Origin: Jacaranda mimosifolia
Taxonomy: Eukaryota > Streptophyta > Magnoliopsida > Lamiales > Bignoniaceae
DNA: 64,000 bases
Assembly (NCBI GenBank): GCA_018894105.1
Contig: CM032121.1
Span: 28,744,230 to 28,808,229, forward strand
Reading direction: 5' to 3'
Shown here piece by piece: positions 21,763-33,896 of the stretch. A program made the position numbers and the translations under genes. Numbering within the stretch: the stretch's first letter is position 1; each line of letters starts with the position of its first letter. Under the pieces are notes generated by a model, which was given only the letters and a program-made list of their open reading frames with translations, was not told the origin of the DNA and searched no databases.

Positions 21763-23185
21763 TCATGCCTCTTCTGTCGATGAAAATGACAATACTTTTT
21801 GGACTTTTTTCATGGGCTCCGTCTCATTGAGCTTTCTTGATATTTTTAGGATGTTGTCATCTTGTATAGCAACCAAGACGTCTTTCCTGGGAGTATTCAG
21901 TAGGGCGTAATTGTGAAAGCGCTTTATTAGAGATCGGCGACCCTCATTCTGGTGCCTGTCATCTTTCTCCTTGCTCTTCTTCTTGTTGGATTCTCCTACA
22001 GCAAACTTCATCTTATTCATTTCCTCTTGCTTCATACACTTTTCTGCTAGGTCGAGGAGCTCTTCCATTGTTCTCGGTCACTTCCTGACTAGCGTGTTAG
22101 CACATTCGTTATACCTCAGACCCAAAAATAGCACGTTCATAAAAAAATTCAATCCAGGGGTTGTCGTTTTTTAAAACTTTGGCATTGAATCTAGAGAAGA
22201 AATCTCTCAAAGATTCACCCTTATTTTGCTTTACTGTTTGGGGGTGAATGTATGGCAGTTTTTCTTTTCTTCTGCTAGCGACTTGGTGTAAGAATTTTTC
22301 ACAGAGCTGATCATAAGAAAAAATAGATACGAGCTCAAGTTTGATAAACCATTCCAACACTATCCCTTGAAAGGTAGTGACTAACATTTTCACATATATG
22401 TGGTCGCTATGGCCATGTAACTGCATCATGTGTTCAAATTGCAAAAGATGCTCATTAGGGTCAGCGGACCAATCATATCAAGGTAGCTCTATGGGGACTT
22501 TTGCATTGTCCACAATGCGATCATCATTGATTTCCTGAGTAAAAGGAGATTCTCTCTTACTTCAGAATTTGGGAGCATTATCTAGCTATGTTTGTTCTAC
22601 ATTTCTCCTTGAAATTTCCTCTAGTCTTTTATTGAGCTGTTGAACTTGATGCGAAACTTCCTCTCATTCATCCCTATTGGCCCTGGACATATCCCAACTA
22701 AGATGAGGTATGTGGCACTCAACCCACACGCGTTACTAAGCTTGATTGAGTCGAACGCAATGGTCTGCTGAATCCGCCATTTCCTCGCCAAGTTGGCAGC
22801 ATAGCTTGTCTAGAAGAAAATGCCCAAGGCTCAAATCTCGCCTACTGGGGTGAGGGTGGATTTCATTTCAGATCCTGTCTTCCCTTGGGGATTGTTCTTC
22901 GTGATGCGAAGGTTATGAAGTAGCACTAGCCATGGCCGTTGGTTGGTTGTTGTGCCTCTGTAAAGCAGCAGGTAGTTGTGTAGAAAGTAGGGCAGAAATC
23001 TGGTCACTGATCATCTGCATAAGTTGAGGGATGGTCAAGGTGACCACCTGCTTAGGTTGAGAGCTGAGACCTTCAGCTTGTTGGTCTTGTGGTGGCGGTG
23101 GGTGTGGTTGTGGTGAATGAAGGTCATTCTGCCTGTTTGAAGTAGTTCGCCTGATATTAGCTATTTTTTTCTGTAAGTTCCGCAT
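21763..23185 (-). pseudogene. gypsy gag, broken
   Basis: Minus strand. It starts at the ATG at 23185, eight bases past the primer-binding site. The first segment is MRNLQKKIANIRRTTSNRQN with a Pro/Gln-rich stretch and TLTIPQLMQMISDQISALL. After a decayed stretch the Retrotrans_gag domain appears at 22444-22109 (VTTFQGIVLEWFIKLE, SIFSYDQLCEKFLHQ, KQNKGESLRDFFSRFN). The region 22068-21763 continues as the gag C-terminal part (ALLNTPRKDVLVAI). Gag would form the capsid-like particle. Stops and frame changes exclude function. Confidence 0.82.
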
Positions 23186-23192
23186 CGCACAG

Positions 23193-23201
23193 ACGGCGCC
23201 A
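23193..23201 (-). other. primer-binding site
   Basis: Minus-strand TGGCGCCGT lies two bases inside the LTR end. It matches the first nine bases complementary to the plant tRNA-Asp 3' end, the usual primer choice for Tat/Athila-type elements. Confidence 0.7.
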
Positions 23202-23203
23202 AA

Positions 23204-23875
23204 TGATGGTGGTGTTTTTAGTATGATGGGTTTCTTGACCTTGATCTAGAAAGTATTTCGACTAGAAAAATAGTTTTTCACGGACGTGGGATGAAACTTA
23301 CAACCACAAAACAAATGTCAGGCTAGCCGAGAGGGTCTCGGCTAAGATCCCCTAATGGTTAAGTTAGTATATCGACCTAGAAGTATTTGGGTAGAGTAAC
23401 AGTTCAAAGAATAGATGTTCGCTTCCCCTTACTTCTAAAGGATGGAGTATTTATAATGTTTACTTGGAGATAAAAAGACTAATTTCTCCTTCAACATATT
23501 TCATACACTATTCCCACTAATAGGGGCAAGATAGGTCTTTTCGACCTAAGTTAGAGCTACATAAATGGCCAGCTGGCTGGAAAGGGAATCCACACTGCCA
23601 TTAATGCAGAGGTAAGGCACCGTCAATCTATTTAAGATGGTTGAGGAGTAATTAATGCGAATGCAATGGGTGGCAAGCCACCATTAATGCTCTTGCTTCC
23701 TTTGTCCGACCTGGAGGTCGAACAATTCGACCCATAAAGTTGATTTGGGCATTTGGTCTCACAAGTCAAAGTAGTTTTTGGCTCCTGGTTCTACGTTGCA
23801 TGGGCCTAAGTTGGGTTATATAGGTTATAGGCCCATTAGGCATGTCGGGCTTAAGTTGGCCTTACCTATATTACA
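23204..23875 (-). repeat. 5' LTR of gypsy element, minus orientation
   Basis: It follows the primer-binding site. The plus strand begins TGATGGTGGTG and ends near CCTATATTACA. It is closely related to the LTR at 45808-46467, with shared blocks such as TTAGGCTAGCC..GAG and CCATTAATGC. A TATA box (minus strand ATTATAAATACTCC) lies near 23449. Confidence 0.75.
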
Positions 23876-25606
23876 TATATATAAGATAACTCCCTTCTCC
23901 AAGTACCCTAACTGCCAACCATGGCAGCATGAAAACTGGCCAAATCTAGCCAAATCCATGGCAGCAGTTCCTTTTTTTTTTTCTTGTATTTTGTAACTCC
24001 GAGCTTTTTTTGGTGGAGGTTGGTGGATATGTATATATATTATATATAATAATATATATGTATGTAAAGTGTATATATATCAATATAAGGTATATATATA
24101 AATATATCAAAAAAATTGTAATATCAATACACACTGACCACCGACGACGACCGTGACCAACATGGACAACCACAAAAATTTAAGATGAGTTGGAATGATG
24201 GTTGGTGGATATATATGGTGATGCTATATATTTGTATAATATATAATGTGTATATATAAATATATTAAAAAAATATTTCTTTATACTAATACACGCTAGC
24301 TGTTAGCCTTTAGCGGCTGAAAGAATTGCCCAGATCTGGCCAGTACGAATGGCTACCGTGGCAGCCAAATACATATATATATGTATATAATATATTATAT
24401 AATACTATATTATTATAATATATTATATAGCATTGATAAATATATTATAATATATATATGATATGTTGTACATATATGTATATAAATGTATAAATATTTG
24501 TTATATTTTTTTATAAATATTAAGTATTATTTTGGGCCGTTCATTTAAAAAAAAAAATCTAATGACTGATATAATAAGGGCATGATAGTCATTATATATA
24601 TAAAAAAACCATAAAAACTCATATGAAACGGCGCGTGCACTTCATTTATGGCCTCAAGTGGGTTTTTCGCTGCATTTTCAAAAACACATGGTGATTTTAT
24701 GACCCTTTTCTTTATATGAAAGTAAACCTCCATATTCATATTTAAAGGGAGATTGGATTAAATTTTCCCTTTAAAAAATATTTTATGTACTCAATGTTTA
24801 TTTATTATATAAAATGAAAAATAAAACATAAGTAGAGTAATAGAGTACATAACTGTCTATCAATAAGGGGATATAGGCTACTTAATTTGCACTTAATAAA
24901 TTTGTTTAAAGGAGGAAAGTATATAGAATATACACATACCTGCATAGGATGGGGCATCTTGAATAACATGGGTAAGTCAAAATTAATGCCCTTAATAGAT
25001 GGATATTTTGAAATGATCATTTTAAGTGTTGCTCCAATTCCACCGCCAAATCCACTAGGGATTTCAGACCCTCAAATCCTTTATATAATTCAAGAATTCT
25101 CTTCATAAAGATGATTGATGATTCACACATAGCTTGATTAAAAATCCAGCTAAATCTCAGATCCGTAGCCGTATATTCAAATGTACTCATTCCATAGGTC
25201 TTGTTGAATGGAATTCCTCCGTCTAAAACGACATCCCTTAGATGATACCTATGATCACTAAGTATATTTAGATCAATACAATGAAATAACCATGAAAAAA
25301 ACTAGGTGCATAGGCATAATTAAATTGAGTTGATCAACTGAGTTGGGAAAAGAATTTCAATCTCAAGCTCAAATCATATATATTAAACTTGAGTTTGGCA
25401 GATACACTTTTTTAGTTTGAACTTATTTGACTCAATTAAGCTCAAATGAATTTAGAGAGCACTGCAAATTCAAATTCAAAAATCTTGATTTAATAAAATA
25501 ATATAAAATTCAGTAGCCTAAATTTATATATTATAATATTAAATCATCATAAACATTATAGTTAATTCTAAATAAACTCATCAAAATTACATGTCGTTAT
25601 AAATTT

Positions 25607-25644
<38 letters not shown>

Positions 25645-25704
25645 TATATTAGTAATATAAAAAGTTATTAAAATAATATTAACTCATAAGTATTGAATTT
25701 AAAT
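23876..25704. other. gene-free AT-rich region with GC islets
   Basis: Mostly TA-rich runs. Three short GC islets (23910-23970, 24130-24165, 24296-24365) hold CCATGGCAGC / CTGGCCAAATC-type words, similar in style to the islet inside the Mutator-like element near 43700-43800. An (AC)n-(TA)n run lies near 25610-25644. No gene is seen. Confidence 0.5.
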
Positions 25705-25797
25705 AAGTGGTTTCTAGCCCTTGTTATTAGTTTCATAAAATGTGGAGTTATAAGGAGTTTGAACCTAACAAACTCCTGATATACCTGTAAGTAGTAG

Positions 25798-25798
<1 letters not shown>
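25705..25798 (+). mobile_element. diverged SINE copy
   Basis: TTTCTAGCCC-TTGTTATTAGT, TGTGGAGTTATAAGGAGTTTG and AACAAACTCCTGAT line up with the SINE at 26042. The promoter boxes are worn. A GA run follows directly. Target duplication is not clear. Confidence 0.5.

Positions 25799-25800
<2 letters not shown>

Positions 25801-25870
<70 letters not shown>
25801..25870 (+). repeat. (GA)n microsatellite, about 70 bp
   Basis: An almost perfect GA dinucleotide run next to a SINE-like tail. Confidence 0.95.
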
Positions 25871-25875
<5 letters not shown>

Positions 25876-26041
25876 TTTTGTTTTGTTTAAGTACAATCCT
25901 AATTACATATGTATCACTTAACACGGGTTGGCTACAGTCTGATACCTATAAGTTTACCTAACATCCTGCACTCCTTAAAAAATTGACACGTGTACAAATA
26001 TATTTTTTAAATTATTAGTAATTAAGTTAATTTACTATACT

Positions 26042-26147
26042 GCCGAGTGGCCTGTGGCCCAGCGGTATTAGTCTTCCACATAATGTGGGAGGTCAGGAAT
26101 TCGAGCCCTAATGGACTCCTGATGTGCGTGTGTATAAATAAAAAAAA
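26042..26147 (+). mobile_element. tRNA-derived SINE
   Basis: About 106 bp with an A box TGGCCCAGCGG (26055-26065), a B-box-like AATTCGAGCCC (26098-26108), a constant block GACTCCTGATGTGCGTGTGTA and a short A-rich tail. It is flanked by a 17-bp target duplication AGTTAATTTACTATACT (26025-26041; 26148-26164, one mismatch). Long duplications fit LINE-driven insertion. It is too short and tail-bearing to be a real tRNA gene. Confidence 0.85.
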
Positions 26148-26739
26148 AGTTAATTTACTGTACTAATATTTTTTAATTAAATTAAAAGTAAAATAATTTT
26201 TAATATGAAATACCTTAAATATTCTTATTAAAAGCCCCTAAACCAGCTTTGATATATTAATGTATTTGATCGGTTCGGTCTATATTACAACTTGGGCAAA
26301 TTAATATTGTACCATTTATTAGATAGGCTGTCAATGGATTAGAAATTAATTCGAGTCCGATTTAAATTTAATTTGATTTTTTGGATTTTAACTGATTAAA
26401 TTATTCGATGTATCTTAATGAAAATAAAGGGGGAAAAAACAAAAATAAGGTGGTTTGCAGGTAATTAAAAAGCAAAATATTTTGTAAACTGCTCTAATGT
26501 CTTTTATTATCAACAAAATATTTATTCATCACACACATACACACACACACACACAGCAACAAATGCATCAATACACAATCCTGCGCTTTCATGCATATAT
26601 CGAGAATGGATCAATATAAAAATAAAAAAATATGAATGTAGATACATGACGTAATGAACATTCAATTGATAGTTTAGGATGAAAGAGATTTTATTAGGGT
26701 TACCTTAAAGAAGAAGATAAAGAAAAATAGAGAGGATAA

Positions 26740-26970
26740 AAAGAAAAAAAAAATCCTTTTCTGGTAGTACAGAAAAATAAGAAATGATTTGCTTTATGGA
26801 ATGAAATTTAGAGAACAATTTTTTTGTAGGAGTACTTAATTTGATGCTCATAAAAAATCTTTTGAATTTTAAACTTATTAGTTGAGACAAAAATTTGTGA
26901 CTATGAATATTTGAATTATTTGATGAGATAAAAATATATGATTCAATTTTTGGATAAACATGAAGTCATA
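26740..26970 (-). mobile_element. older inverted Helitron, left part
   Basis: Read on the minus strand it matches the 5' region of Helitron copy 1 (for example minus-strand GTTTATCCAAAA and ATCTCATC-AAATAATTCAAA). The rest, with the 5' end, is at 29371-29545 on the other side of copy 2. The left limit is approximate. Confidence 0.6.
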
Positions 26971-29370
26971 TCTATACTATTATATGTAGCACAATGGTGG
27001 GACCCATAATTATGCAATTTTGATTCTACTTGTCCAATTTTGGCCAAATGTTAAATTTTTAGAATTTTGAATATTTTAATTCAGTTGAAATTTTTTCATT
27101 GGTTGTTTATTTACTTTTATATTTCATTTTAATACGATCAACTTATCTATTATAACTAAAATATCATATTGTGTTTATCCAAAATTTTTATATAGATTTC
27201 TATCTTATAAGATAATTCAAAAAATATGTATAATCATATTTTTATCTCACTAAATAAGTTTATAATTTAAAAAATATTTTAGAAGCATCATGTTAAGTAC
27301 TCTTATCATAAAATTATATCTTATAAATTTAATTTATCACAAGATTAATAGATATATATTTATTTTATATATAAAATTTATTATTCTACAATTATTTTAT
27401 AGCAGAATGGTGTGGGATCCATAATTGTGCAATTTTGATCAAATTCTAAATTCTTAGAATTTTGAACTTTTTAGTTAAATTTAAAAATTAGTTTTTGATA
27501 ATTAAATTAAAAGTATTTATTCCTTTTAAAGATATCTAGATTTTTGAAATCATTTTATTGATTAGGACAAATTATTCTTTATTTATCTCAAATCCTAAAA
27601 AAATGATTTCATTTTATTTACAAAATCTCTTTCATCTCTACTCTCAATATGTGGAAGATACCTTGATCATTTGAACCCTATAGTTTGATAAATTTTTGAT
27701 AATTTTCTCTTATCTTTAATAACTAATTTATATTTATACCACTATATATAGAGTATTTCGAAAGTCATTTTATTAATACTCTCACTTTCTAGCATTTTTT
27801 TTTTCACTTTATTCTTTGTGTGCCTCTTTATTTTCTAGCATTTTTTCCCCTCTATCTCTTTGTGTGCCTTTTTATTTTATTATTCAAATTGTTTATTGAT
27901 TGTTTGATTTTTTTCACTTGTTTGAATTTTTTTTTTTTTAGGGATGTTACGTACATTATGGAAGAGATTTTTTGGATTTTAATGATATAATTTTCTTCTC
28001 AACCATAAATAAAGTCTACCATTTAGCTTTTATTGTTATTAACTTTGTAAATTTTTATTATCTTTTTGTTTATTACTTAGTTTAGGTTATCCATTCATTT
28101 TTTAATTTTTTAATTTTTAAGTTCCTTTTTTGTTATTTTAATTTTATAATTTTATGAGATGAGATATATATTAATTGCTCTTAATATTTTTTTAATTTAA
28201 TTTAATTTTTATTAATTATATTTTTATCTTCAATTATTGATAAATTTTGTCAATTAATTTTTATTTTATTTAATTGTTATACATTTAGTATCCCTTAATT
28301 CATTCTTTGAATTAAGTTATTAATTTATTTGTTAGACTTTTTAATTTATTTTTAAATTCTCTTATTTTTGTTTATCTAAGTTTATAAATTTGTAGGATAA
28401 GATCTATTTTTTGGTTTTGGTATTTGTAAAGTTTGTTTCACTTTTTGAATATTTATATTTTAAAAGTATGTCATTTAATTTTTTTTTTATTCATATATAT
28501 GTAATTGTGTATGTATAAGTATGTATAATTCGTACTATTTTTAAAAGTTTTAAATACTATTTTATCAATATATATTCTTAATTCATTTCTTCACTTAATT
28601 ATTGGATAACTAAACTATGAGTCAATAAAAGGTTTAACTTATATATACTAATATTGATTTTAACTTTATAATTATTTTATATATTTATTTTATTTTTTGA
28701 ATTTTTTTCCTTACTATCATAATTTTGTCTTGGCTTAATTGATTTTTATTCAAAAATTGAAATTAAATAAGAATTTTTTTAAATTCTTGGCAGCCAATAT
28801 ATTATCTAATTGTTTGTATTTTAAATTTTAACTTAATATATAATCATTGTCTTTTAAGTCTAACGTAACTTTAAAGTATTATAATTTAAAATTTTTTTCA
28901 ACAACTTTTAAGCCAGCAATCTTGTGTTTTATAGCCTTCTCATATGTTGTTTTATAGCCTTCTCATATGCTTTTATTTTTTAATGCAACTATCTTTTTTC
29001 TATTTATACACACGCACTTAAGAGTTTATTAGGACTCGAACTCCTAACCTCCCACATTATGAGGAGACTTATGCCGCTGGGCCACAGGACATTAGGCATG
29101 CAACTATCTATTAGTTTTTGGTTGCATATTATTTTTTTCTTTTTAATAAAATATGTAATCATATTCATAGACTCTTATTTTTGGAAGTTTATAATATTTT
29201 TTTTAACTTCTCATAGAATAATCTTAAATTTATTTTTTACTAATTATTTGATCATTTTTTGCGATAATTTTATTTTTATATTGTTATTTTTAATTATATT
29301 TATAATTCAATAATTACATTAATATATAATAATTTTAAAGAATTCGTGCATAGCATGGGAATAATGGTAG
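26971..29370 (+). mobile_element. Helitron, copy 2 (non-coding), carrying a SINE
   Basis: It starts TCTATACTATTATATGTAGC after an A and ends GCATAGCATGGGAATAATGGTAG before a T. The last four bases (GTAG) are one change from CTAG. It aligns with copy 1 over its length, apart from a SINE at 28995-29097. It was inserted into an older Helitron of the same family in opposite orientation. Confidence 0.83.
28995..29097 (-). mobile_element. tRNA-derived SINE inside Helitron copy 2
   Basis: Minus strand holds TGGCCCAGCGG (A box) and GTTCGAGTCC (B box), then ACTCTTAAGTGCGTGTGTATA. A 12-bp target duplication ATGCAACTATCT lies at 28983-28994 and 29098-29109. Helitron copy 1 has one ATGCAACTATCT at the matching place and no SINE. 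Confidence 0.88.
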
Positions 29371-29545
29371 TTTTAATTATAATAGATAAGTTCATTATAT
29401 TAAAATAAAAATAAGAAAAATCAAATTAACAACTAATGAGATTTTTCTTAATTTAATTAACAAACTCAAAATTTTAAAATTCAAATTTTGGTTGAAATTA
29501 CACAATTGTGTGTCCACACGGTTGTAGTATATATAATAGTATAGA
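29371..29545 (-). mobile_element. older inverted Helitron, 5' end part
   Basis: Its minus strand starts TCTATACTATTATATATAC just after an A and follows the copy 1 5' sequence for about 175 bp, until interrupted by the 3' end of copy 2. Confidence 0.75.
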
Positions 29546-30089
29546 TAAGTAGATAAATCGATTGTGACTTAATAATTATATGGTTTGAATTGAGGATCAC
29601 CTCAATAAATTTGAAATGCATTTGTCCAATGACTTGTGAGATCAAGCAAAATATTTTACTAAAAAATTACATATTTATTTTATATTTAATAGAATAAAAA
29701 TATTACTTGAGAAAATACTTGAAATATTCCTGTCCAGAGAAAGTCTCCCCCAGACTAATAAAAATAGTTTGAGACGAAGTTAATTGACGCAGTCGTAATT
29801 CCTTAGTCGAGCCGAAAATTATGAAACAATTGTATGTACCCTAATCCCAAACCACCCAAGTCTTTTTCCTCAACTCCAATTATGCTCTCTCGTTATTTAT
29901 TTATTTATTTTTTTAAGTCCATCACATTTTCAGTTTAAATTCTCCATAATTGATCAGACATTCATTATTCCACTCCCATGAATCAGTCGTGGAGTTGACG
30001 CGCAGCCTCTTCACGCACAAAGCGTGGAAATACGCTTTTGACGGGTCAAATTTCTTTACTTTACTATCTGCCTTTGGCCCACTCCCCCG

Positions 30090-30098
30090 TATTAAAAG
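30090..30098 (+). promoter_or_regulatory. possible TATA box of the F-box gene
   Basis: TATTAAAAG about 120 bp before the ATG, after a C-rich run (CACTCCCCC). It is the best candidate by eye. Confidence 0.35.
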
Positions 30099-30216
30099 CT
30101 ACGCTATTTTCTTTCTCCCATATCTGGATTTAATACTGCAATCTCGTCTCGCCACCTACCTTGCTATCTAAGCGGCGGCGCGTGTACTTCGCCCGCCTTC
30201 GTAAAAAATCCTGGCA

Positions 30217-31851
30217 ATGGGTCAAGCCGCCTCCAGCCATGGCTATTCCCCCGGCGGGTCGAATCATTTTCGCAACCCGAACCTTGACCTTCACAAGCTC
30301 CGCTCCACCTACCCTAATTCCCTGCTTCCAGAGGGCGTCTGCGTGAATCAACAACTGGACTACACCTCGGAGATCCCCGACGAATGCTTAGCTCTGATCT
30401 TCCAATCCCTGAGCTCCGGAGACAGGAAGAACTGCTCCTTGGTGTGCCGCCGCTGGTTCGCCGTGGAGGGGCAGAGCCGCCACCGCCTCGCTCTCAACGC
30501 CTCCACGGATGTCGCTGTCCACCTCCCCGCCATCTTCACGAGGTTCGACTCGGTCACCAAACTCGCCCTCCGCTGCGACCGTAAGTCCGTCAGCATAAAC
30601 GACGACGCTTTGACCTTGATCTCCCTCCGATGCCACAACCTCACGCGGCTCAAGCTCCGAGGATGCCGCGAAATCTCTGACCTTGGTATGCTCGCTTTGG
30701 CTACAAATTGCAAATCTTTACGTAAATTTTCCTGCGGATCGTGTATGTTTGGAGCTAAAGGCATGAATGCGCTTTTGAATAACTGCTGCTCGCTAGAGGA
30801 GCTTTCTGTTAAGCGGTTACGGGGAATTAATGATGGATTTGCGGCTGAGCCGATTGGTCCTGGGATTGCGGCTTCGTCGTTGAAGTCAATTACGCTTAAG
30901 GAGCTTTATAATGGGCAGTGCTTTGGGCCCTTGATTATTGGATCGAAGAATTTGAAGACTCTAAAAATTTTGAGGTGTCTGGGGGACTGGGATAGATTAT
31001 TAGAGACAATTACTAGGAAGAAGAATTGTTTGACGGAGATTCATTTGGAGAGGCTGCAGGTGAGTGATGTGGGGCTAATTGCAATTTCTAAGTGCCCGGA
31101 TTTGGAAATCTTTCACTTGGTGAAGGCTCCTGATTGCTCAAACGATGGGATTTTGGCAATTGCTGAGAATTGTAAGCTTTTGAGAAAGCTTCATATTGAT
31201 GGGTGGAGGACAAATAGGATAGGTGACGAGGGATTGATTGCAATTGCAAAGAATAGTGTGAATCTGGTGGAATTGGTGCTTATTGGGGTGAACCCAAGCT
31301 CTGTGAGTTTGATGGCAATGGCCTCGAATTGTCAAAAGTTGGAAAGATTGGCGCTTTGTGGGAGTGAAACCATTGGAGATCCTGAGATTTCATGTATTGC
31401 TGCTAAATGTACAGCGTTGAAGAAGCTCTGTATAAAGGGTTGTCGTGTGACAGATTCTGGGATTGAGGCATTTGCTTTTGGGTGTCCCAATTTAGTGAAG
31501 ATTAAAGTTAAGAAGTGCAGGGGAGTAACGAGTGAAGTTGCAGATTGGCTGAGGGCAAGGAGAGTAATGCTGTCTGTGAATTTGGATGCAGATGAGATTG
31601 AACCTGAGGCATTGGATGTGAGCACAAGTGATGGAGGAGCACAGGAAGAGGGTGTGGAGTTCCCCCCAATAGTTAGTGGAGCGGCAAATGGCAGTGGTGG
31701 AAATGTTTCTGCCAACATTGATGCTCCATCAACAAGTAATGGAGGTCGGTTGCCCAATAAGTCAAGGTTTAGCCTTTTTGCTGGAAGGACTCTTGTGGCG
31801 TGTGCTTTTCGAAGGTTATCAAATGGTAATGGTAGTTCAAGTGATAGCTAA
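30217..31851 (+). CDS. SKIP2/VFB-like: F-box/LRR protein, SKIP2/VFB type
   Basis: Intact single-exon gene of 544 residues. It is the likely substrate-recognition subunit of a nuclear or cytosolic SCF E3 ubiquitin ligase, binding SKP1 through the F-box. The F-box lies at about residues 51-92 (EIPDECLALIFQSLSSGDRK, CSLVCRRWF). Cysteine-containing leucine-rich repeats follow from about 105 to 470 (LRGCREISDLGMLALATNC, CPNLVKIKVKKCRGVT). A Ser/Asn/Gly-rich, partly acidic tail ends the protein. Length and the MGQ.AS start match Arabidopsis SKIP2/VFB proteins (about 520-530 residues), a family tied to auxin responses and root growth. G2 and S6 fit an N-myristoylation signal (inference). The first 450 bp are GC-rich with C-ending codons; the rest is AT-richer. 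The start is set by family similarity. Confidence 0.93.
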   Translation: MGQAASSHGYSPGGSNHFRNPNLDLHKLRSTYPNSLLPEGVCVNQQLDYTSEIPDECLALIFQSLSSGDRKNCSLVCRRWFAVEGQSRHRLALNASTDVAVHLPAIFTRFDSVTKLALRCDRKSVSINDDALTLISLRCHNLTRLKLRGCREISDLGMLALATNCKSLRKFSCGSCMFGAKGMNALLNNCCSLEELSVKRLRGINDGFAAEPIGPGIAASSLKSITLKELYNGQCFGPLIIGSKNLKTLKILRCLGDWDRLLETITRKKNCLTEIHLERLQVSDVGLIAISKCPDLEIFHLVKAPDCSNDGILAIAENCKLLRKLHIDGWRTNRIGDEGLIAIAKNSVNLVELVLIGVNPSSVSLMAMASNCQKLERLALCGSETIGDPEISCIAAKCTALKKLCIKGCRVTDSGIEAFAFGCPNLVKIKVKKCRGVTSEVADWLRARRVMLSVNLDADEIEPEALDVSTSDGGAQEEGVEFPPIVSGAANGSGGNVSANIDAPSTSNGGRLPNKSRFSLFAGRTLVACAFRRLSNGNGSSSDS

Positions 31852-33896
31852 TGAATGAACTGGATGAGAGTTGGAAAATTACAAACCCTTGTTCAGTCTG
31901 CATTATTATGAGTGGCTAGAATCTATGTTTGAACTTGTGTTTTGTATCTTGCGGTTAAGTGTTATGGGATGTTCTGTAACACGACGCTTAAAATTTGTGC
32001 TCACTAAAATCCCTCTATAAAACTATGTTCGATGATTGTATTCTTTCTGTTAACTTGCTTTTATCACCTGCCCAAAGTTCATTCTTGAGTTGTTCTAGAT
32101 TGTTGTATAATATAGTCATAAATGCCACCTTCGTCATCTTCATGGTGTTTCGTATAGTTTCTGTTTCCTTCACATTGCACCCGAACTGTGGACTTTTAAC
32201 TGACATCCTTGTACAAAGCTAACAATATATCCTAATGAAAACCCATTCTGAGATGCTTTGGCTCCATTTATCATCCTTGATTTATTCTGCTATTTGCTTC
32301 TTTTTTGCCAAAACATGACTCTTCTGTTTGAAAGGGCTACGTGGAATTTCATGCTGGAGACTTCCGTACTTTGTTTGTGGTGTTGGCATTTGATGCAGAA
32401 ATGAAATCATAGTGTTCTCTTTCTTTTCTTTTTTTCCTGCATTTTTGTACATCATCTGATTCTATGGTAGTTGTATTTCTCTGTCGCTAGTGGTAAAATA
32501 TTGTTCTTATGTGTCTCTATGTATTACACCATTATTTCTCTGATGTTGTTGGACTATACTTGTTTACTGAAAAATAATGTTGCTGTCATTAATTTTCTTA
32601 TCTTCTTTGTGTGTGTGTGTGTGTGGGTGTGCACATTTTGTTGTGTTGGGGGTTGGTGGAATAAAATCTTGGATGCGTCATATATCATTATGACTGCTTC
32701 TCTAATCTCTTGAAGTTTTGAATTCTACATGCTCTTCTAGCAGAAGGTGGTCATCAGTAGCTCTGCAGAGATTGTGTTGGTTTTTTCAGTTTGGTGCCTT
32801 CCTAGCAATTTGAAAGGCATCTAATGCTATCTCTCATTTTCCAAGAGAATTTTAGCAACTAGTCTTCCTCATAGCTGTGCTATATAACCTAGAACATGTG
32901 GTTGGTTGATTTTGTTAATTTTCATTGACTTTGAACCAGTCAGGCTTCAGCTAAGCTGCTTTTTAATTGTATCTGTTTCAATTAATGTTTTACACAATAG
33001 TTACGGTCTTTTCCAATTTTGATAAACTGAAGTGTATAAATAAGTAATCTGAAACACATGAAAATGCTATCTTGTATTTCATGTTCGAACCAAAACTGAT
33101 GACAATAACCTACATACGATACTACAGTTCCTTTGGAATATAGATTACGATATCAATTAATTGTGTGTTATTCTTTTTAATGGAATAAGGAGATGAAAAA
33201 ATGTCCTTGAGTGGCTTCTTAGTTGAATCAAACAAAAAATTGGTCGTTGGAGATGAATCCCAAACGCTACATCATCATATATTTGTACTAGCATCGGCAT
33301 GTCATTTAAATCATGGCCCATGGTTTCAGAAGTCATGTGATGGAACCCCCGCCCCGAGGTCTGTTGGAAGTGTCTATGCTGCCTTTATTGTGTCTGTTAT
33401 CAGTTGGGCTTGCTGGCTGCTTCCACTCTAAATGACACTTACGTTTGAATTATCCCTCTAAAGCCGCTAGTTATGAGGTTTGCTCTTATGGTTTTTTAAT
33501 AGCAAAGCAATAGAGATTAGGGATCTTAGGTTGGTTGGAGCTTTTGGTGCTGCAATTTTTTTCCGCCTTGTGGCCGCTGAGCTTGAACCTGCTGCTCATT
33601 GACCATCTTTGGATATCATACTCGAGAGTCGAGATCAAGCTTCAAAAATATATTTCAATTTAAAATCTTTTGGCTGTGTTGAATTTAGTTCCATCATACG
33701 TATTCTGTTTTTCCAATATGGAATACCAAAAAATTAAATTTGACACGGTTAGGCTCGACTCAGTTAAAATCAATTTAAACTCGACTTGATTTTGGTTGAA
33801 AATCAAAACCGATCAAATGACGACATATACCAACTATCAACTATCAAGAGAAAACTTTATAAATTTTTTGTACAATTAATTAGTATACATAATTTG
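31852..33896. other. 3' flank of the F-box gene
   Basis: T-rich DNA that probably holds the 3' untranslated region near its start. A (TG)n run lies near 32609-32625. Positions 32822-33440 are also present, diverged, at 38567-39105. No second gene is recognised. Confidence 0.5.
32822..33440 (+). repeat. segmental duplication, copy 1
   Basis: It shares many blocks in order with 38567-39105: GCTATCTCTCATTTTCCAAG, TTTGAACCAGTC..CAGGCTTCAGC, AAAAAATGTCCTTGA.TGGCT, and TTGTGTCTGTTATCAGTTGG. Identity by eye is roughly 75-80 percent with small gaps. Confidence 0.8.

Noticed and set aside
26042..26147. tRNA gene
   Set aside because: A and B boxes are present but there is no cloverleaf; an A-rich tail and a 17-bp target duplication make it a SINE.
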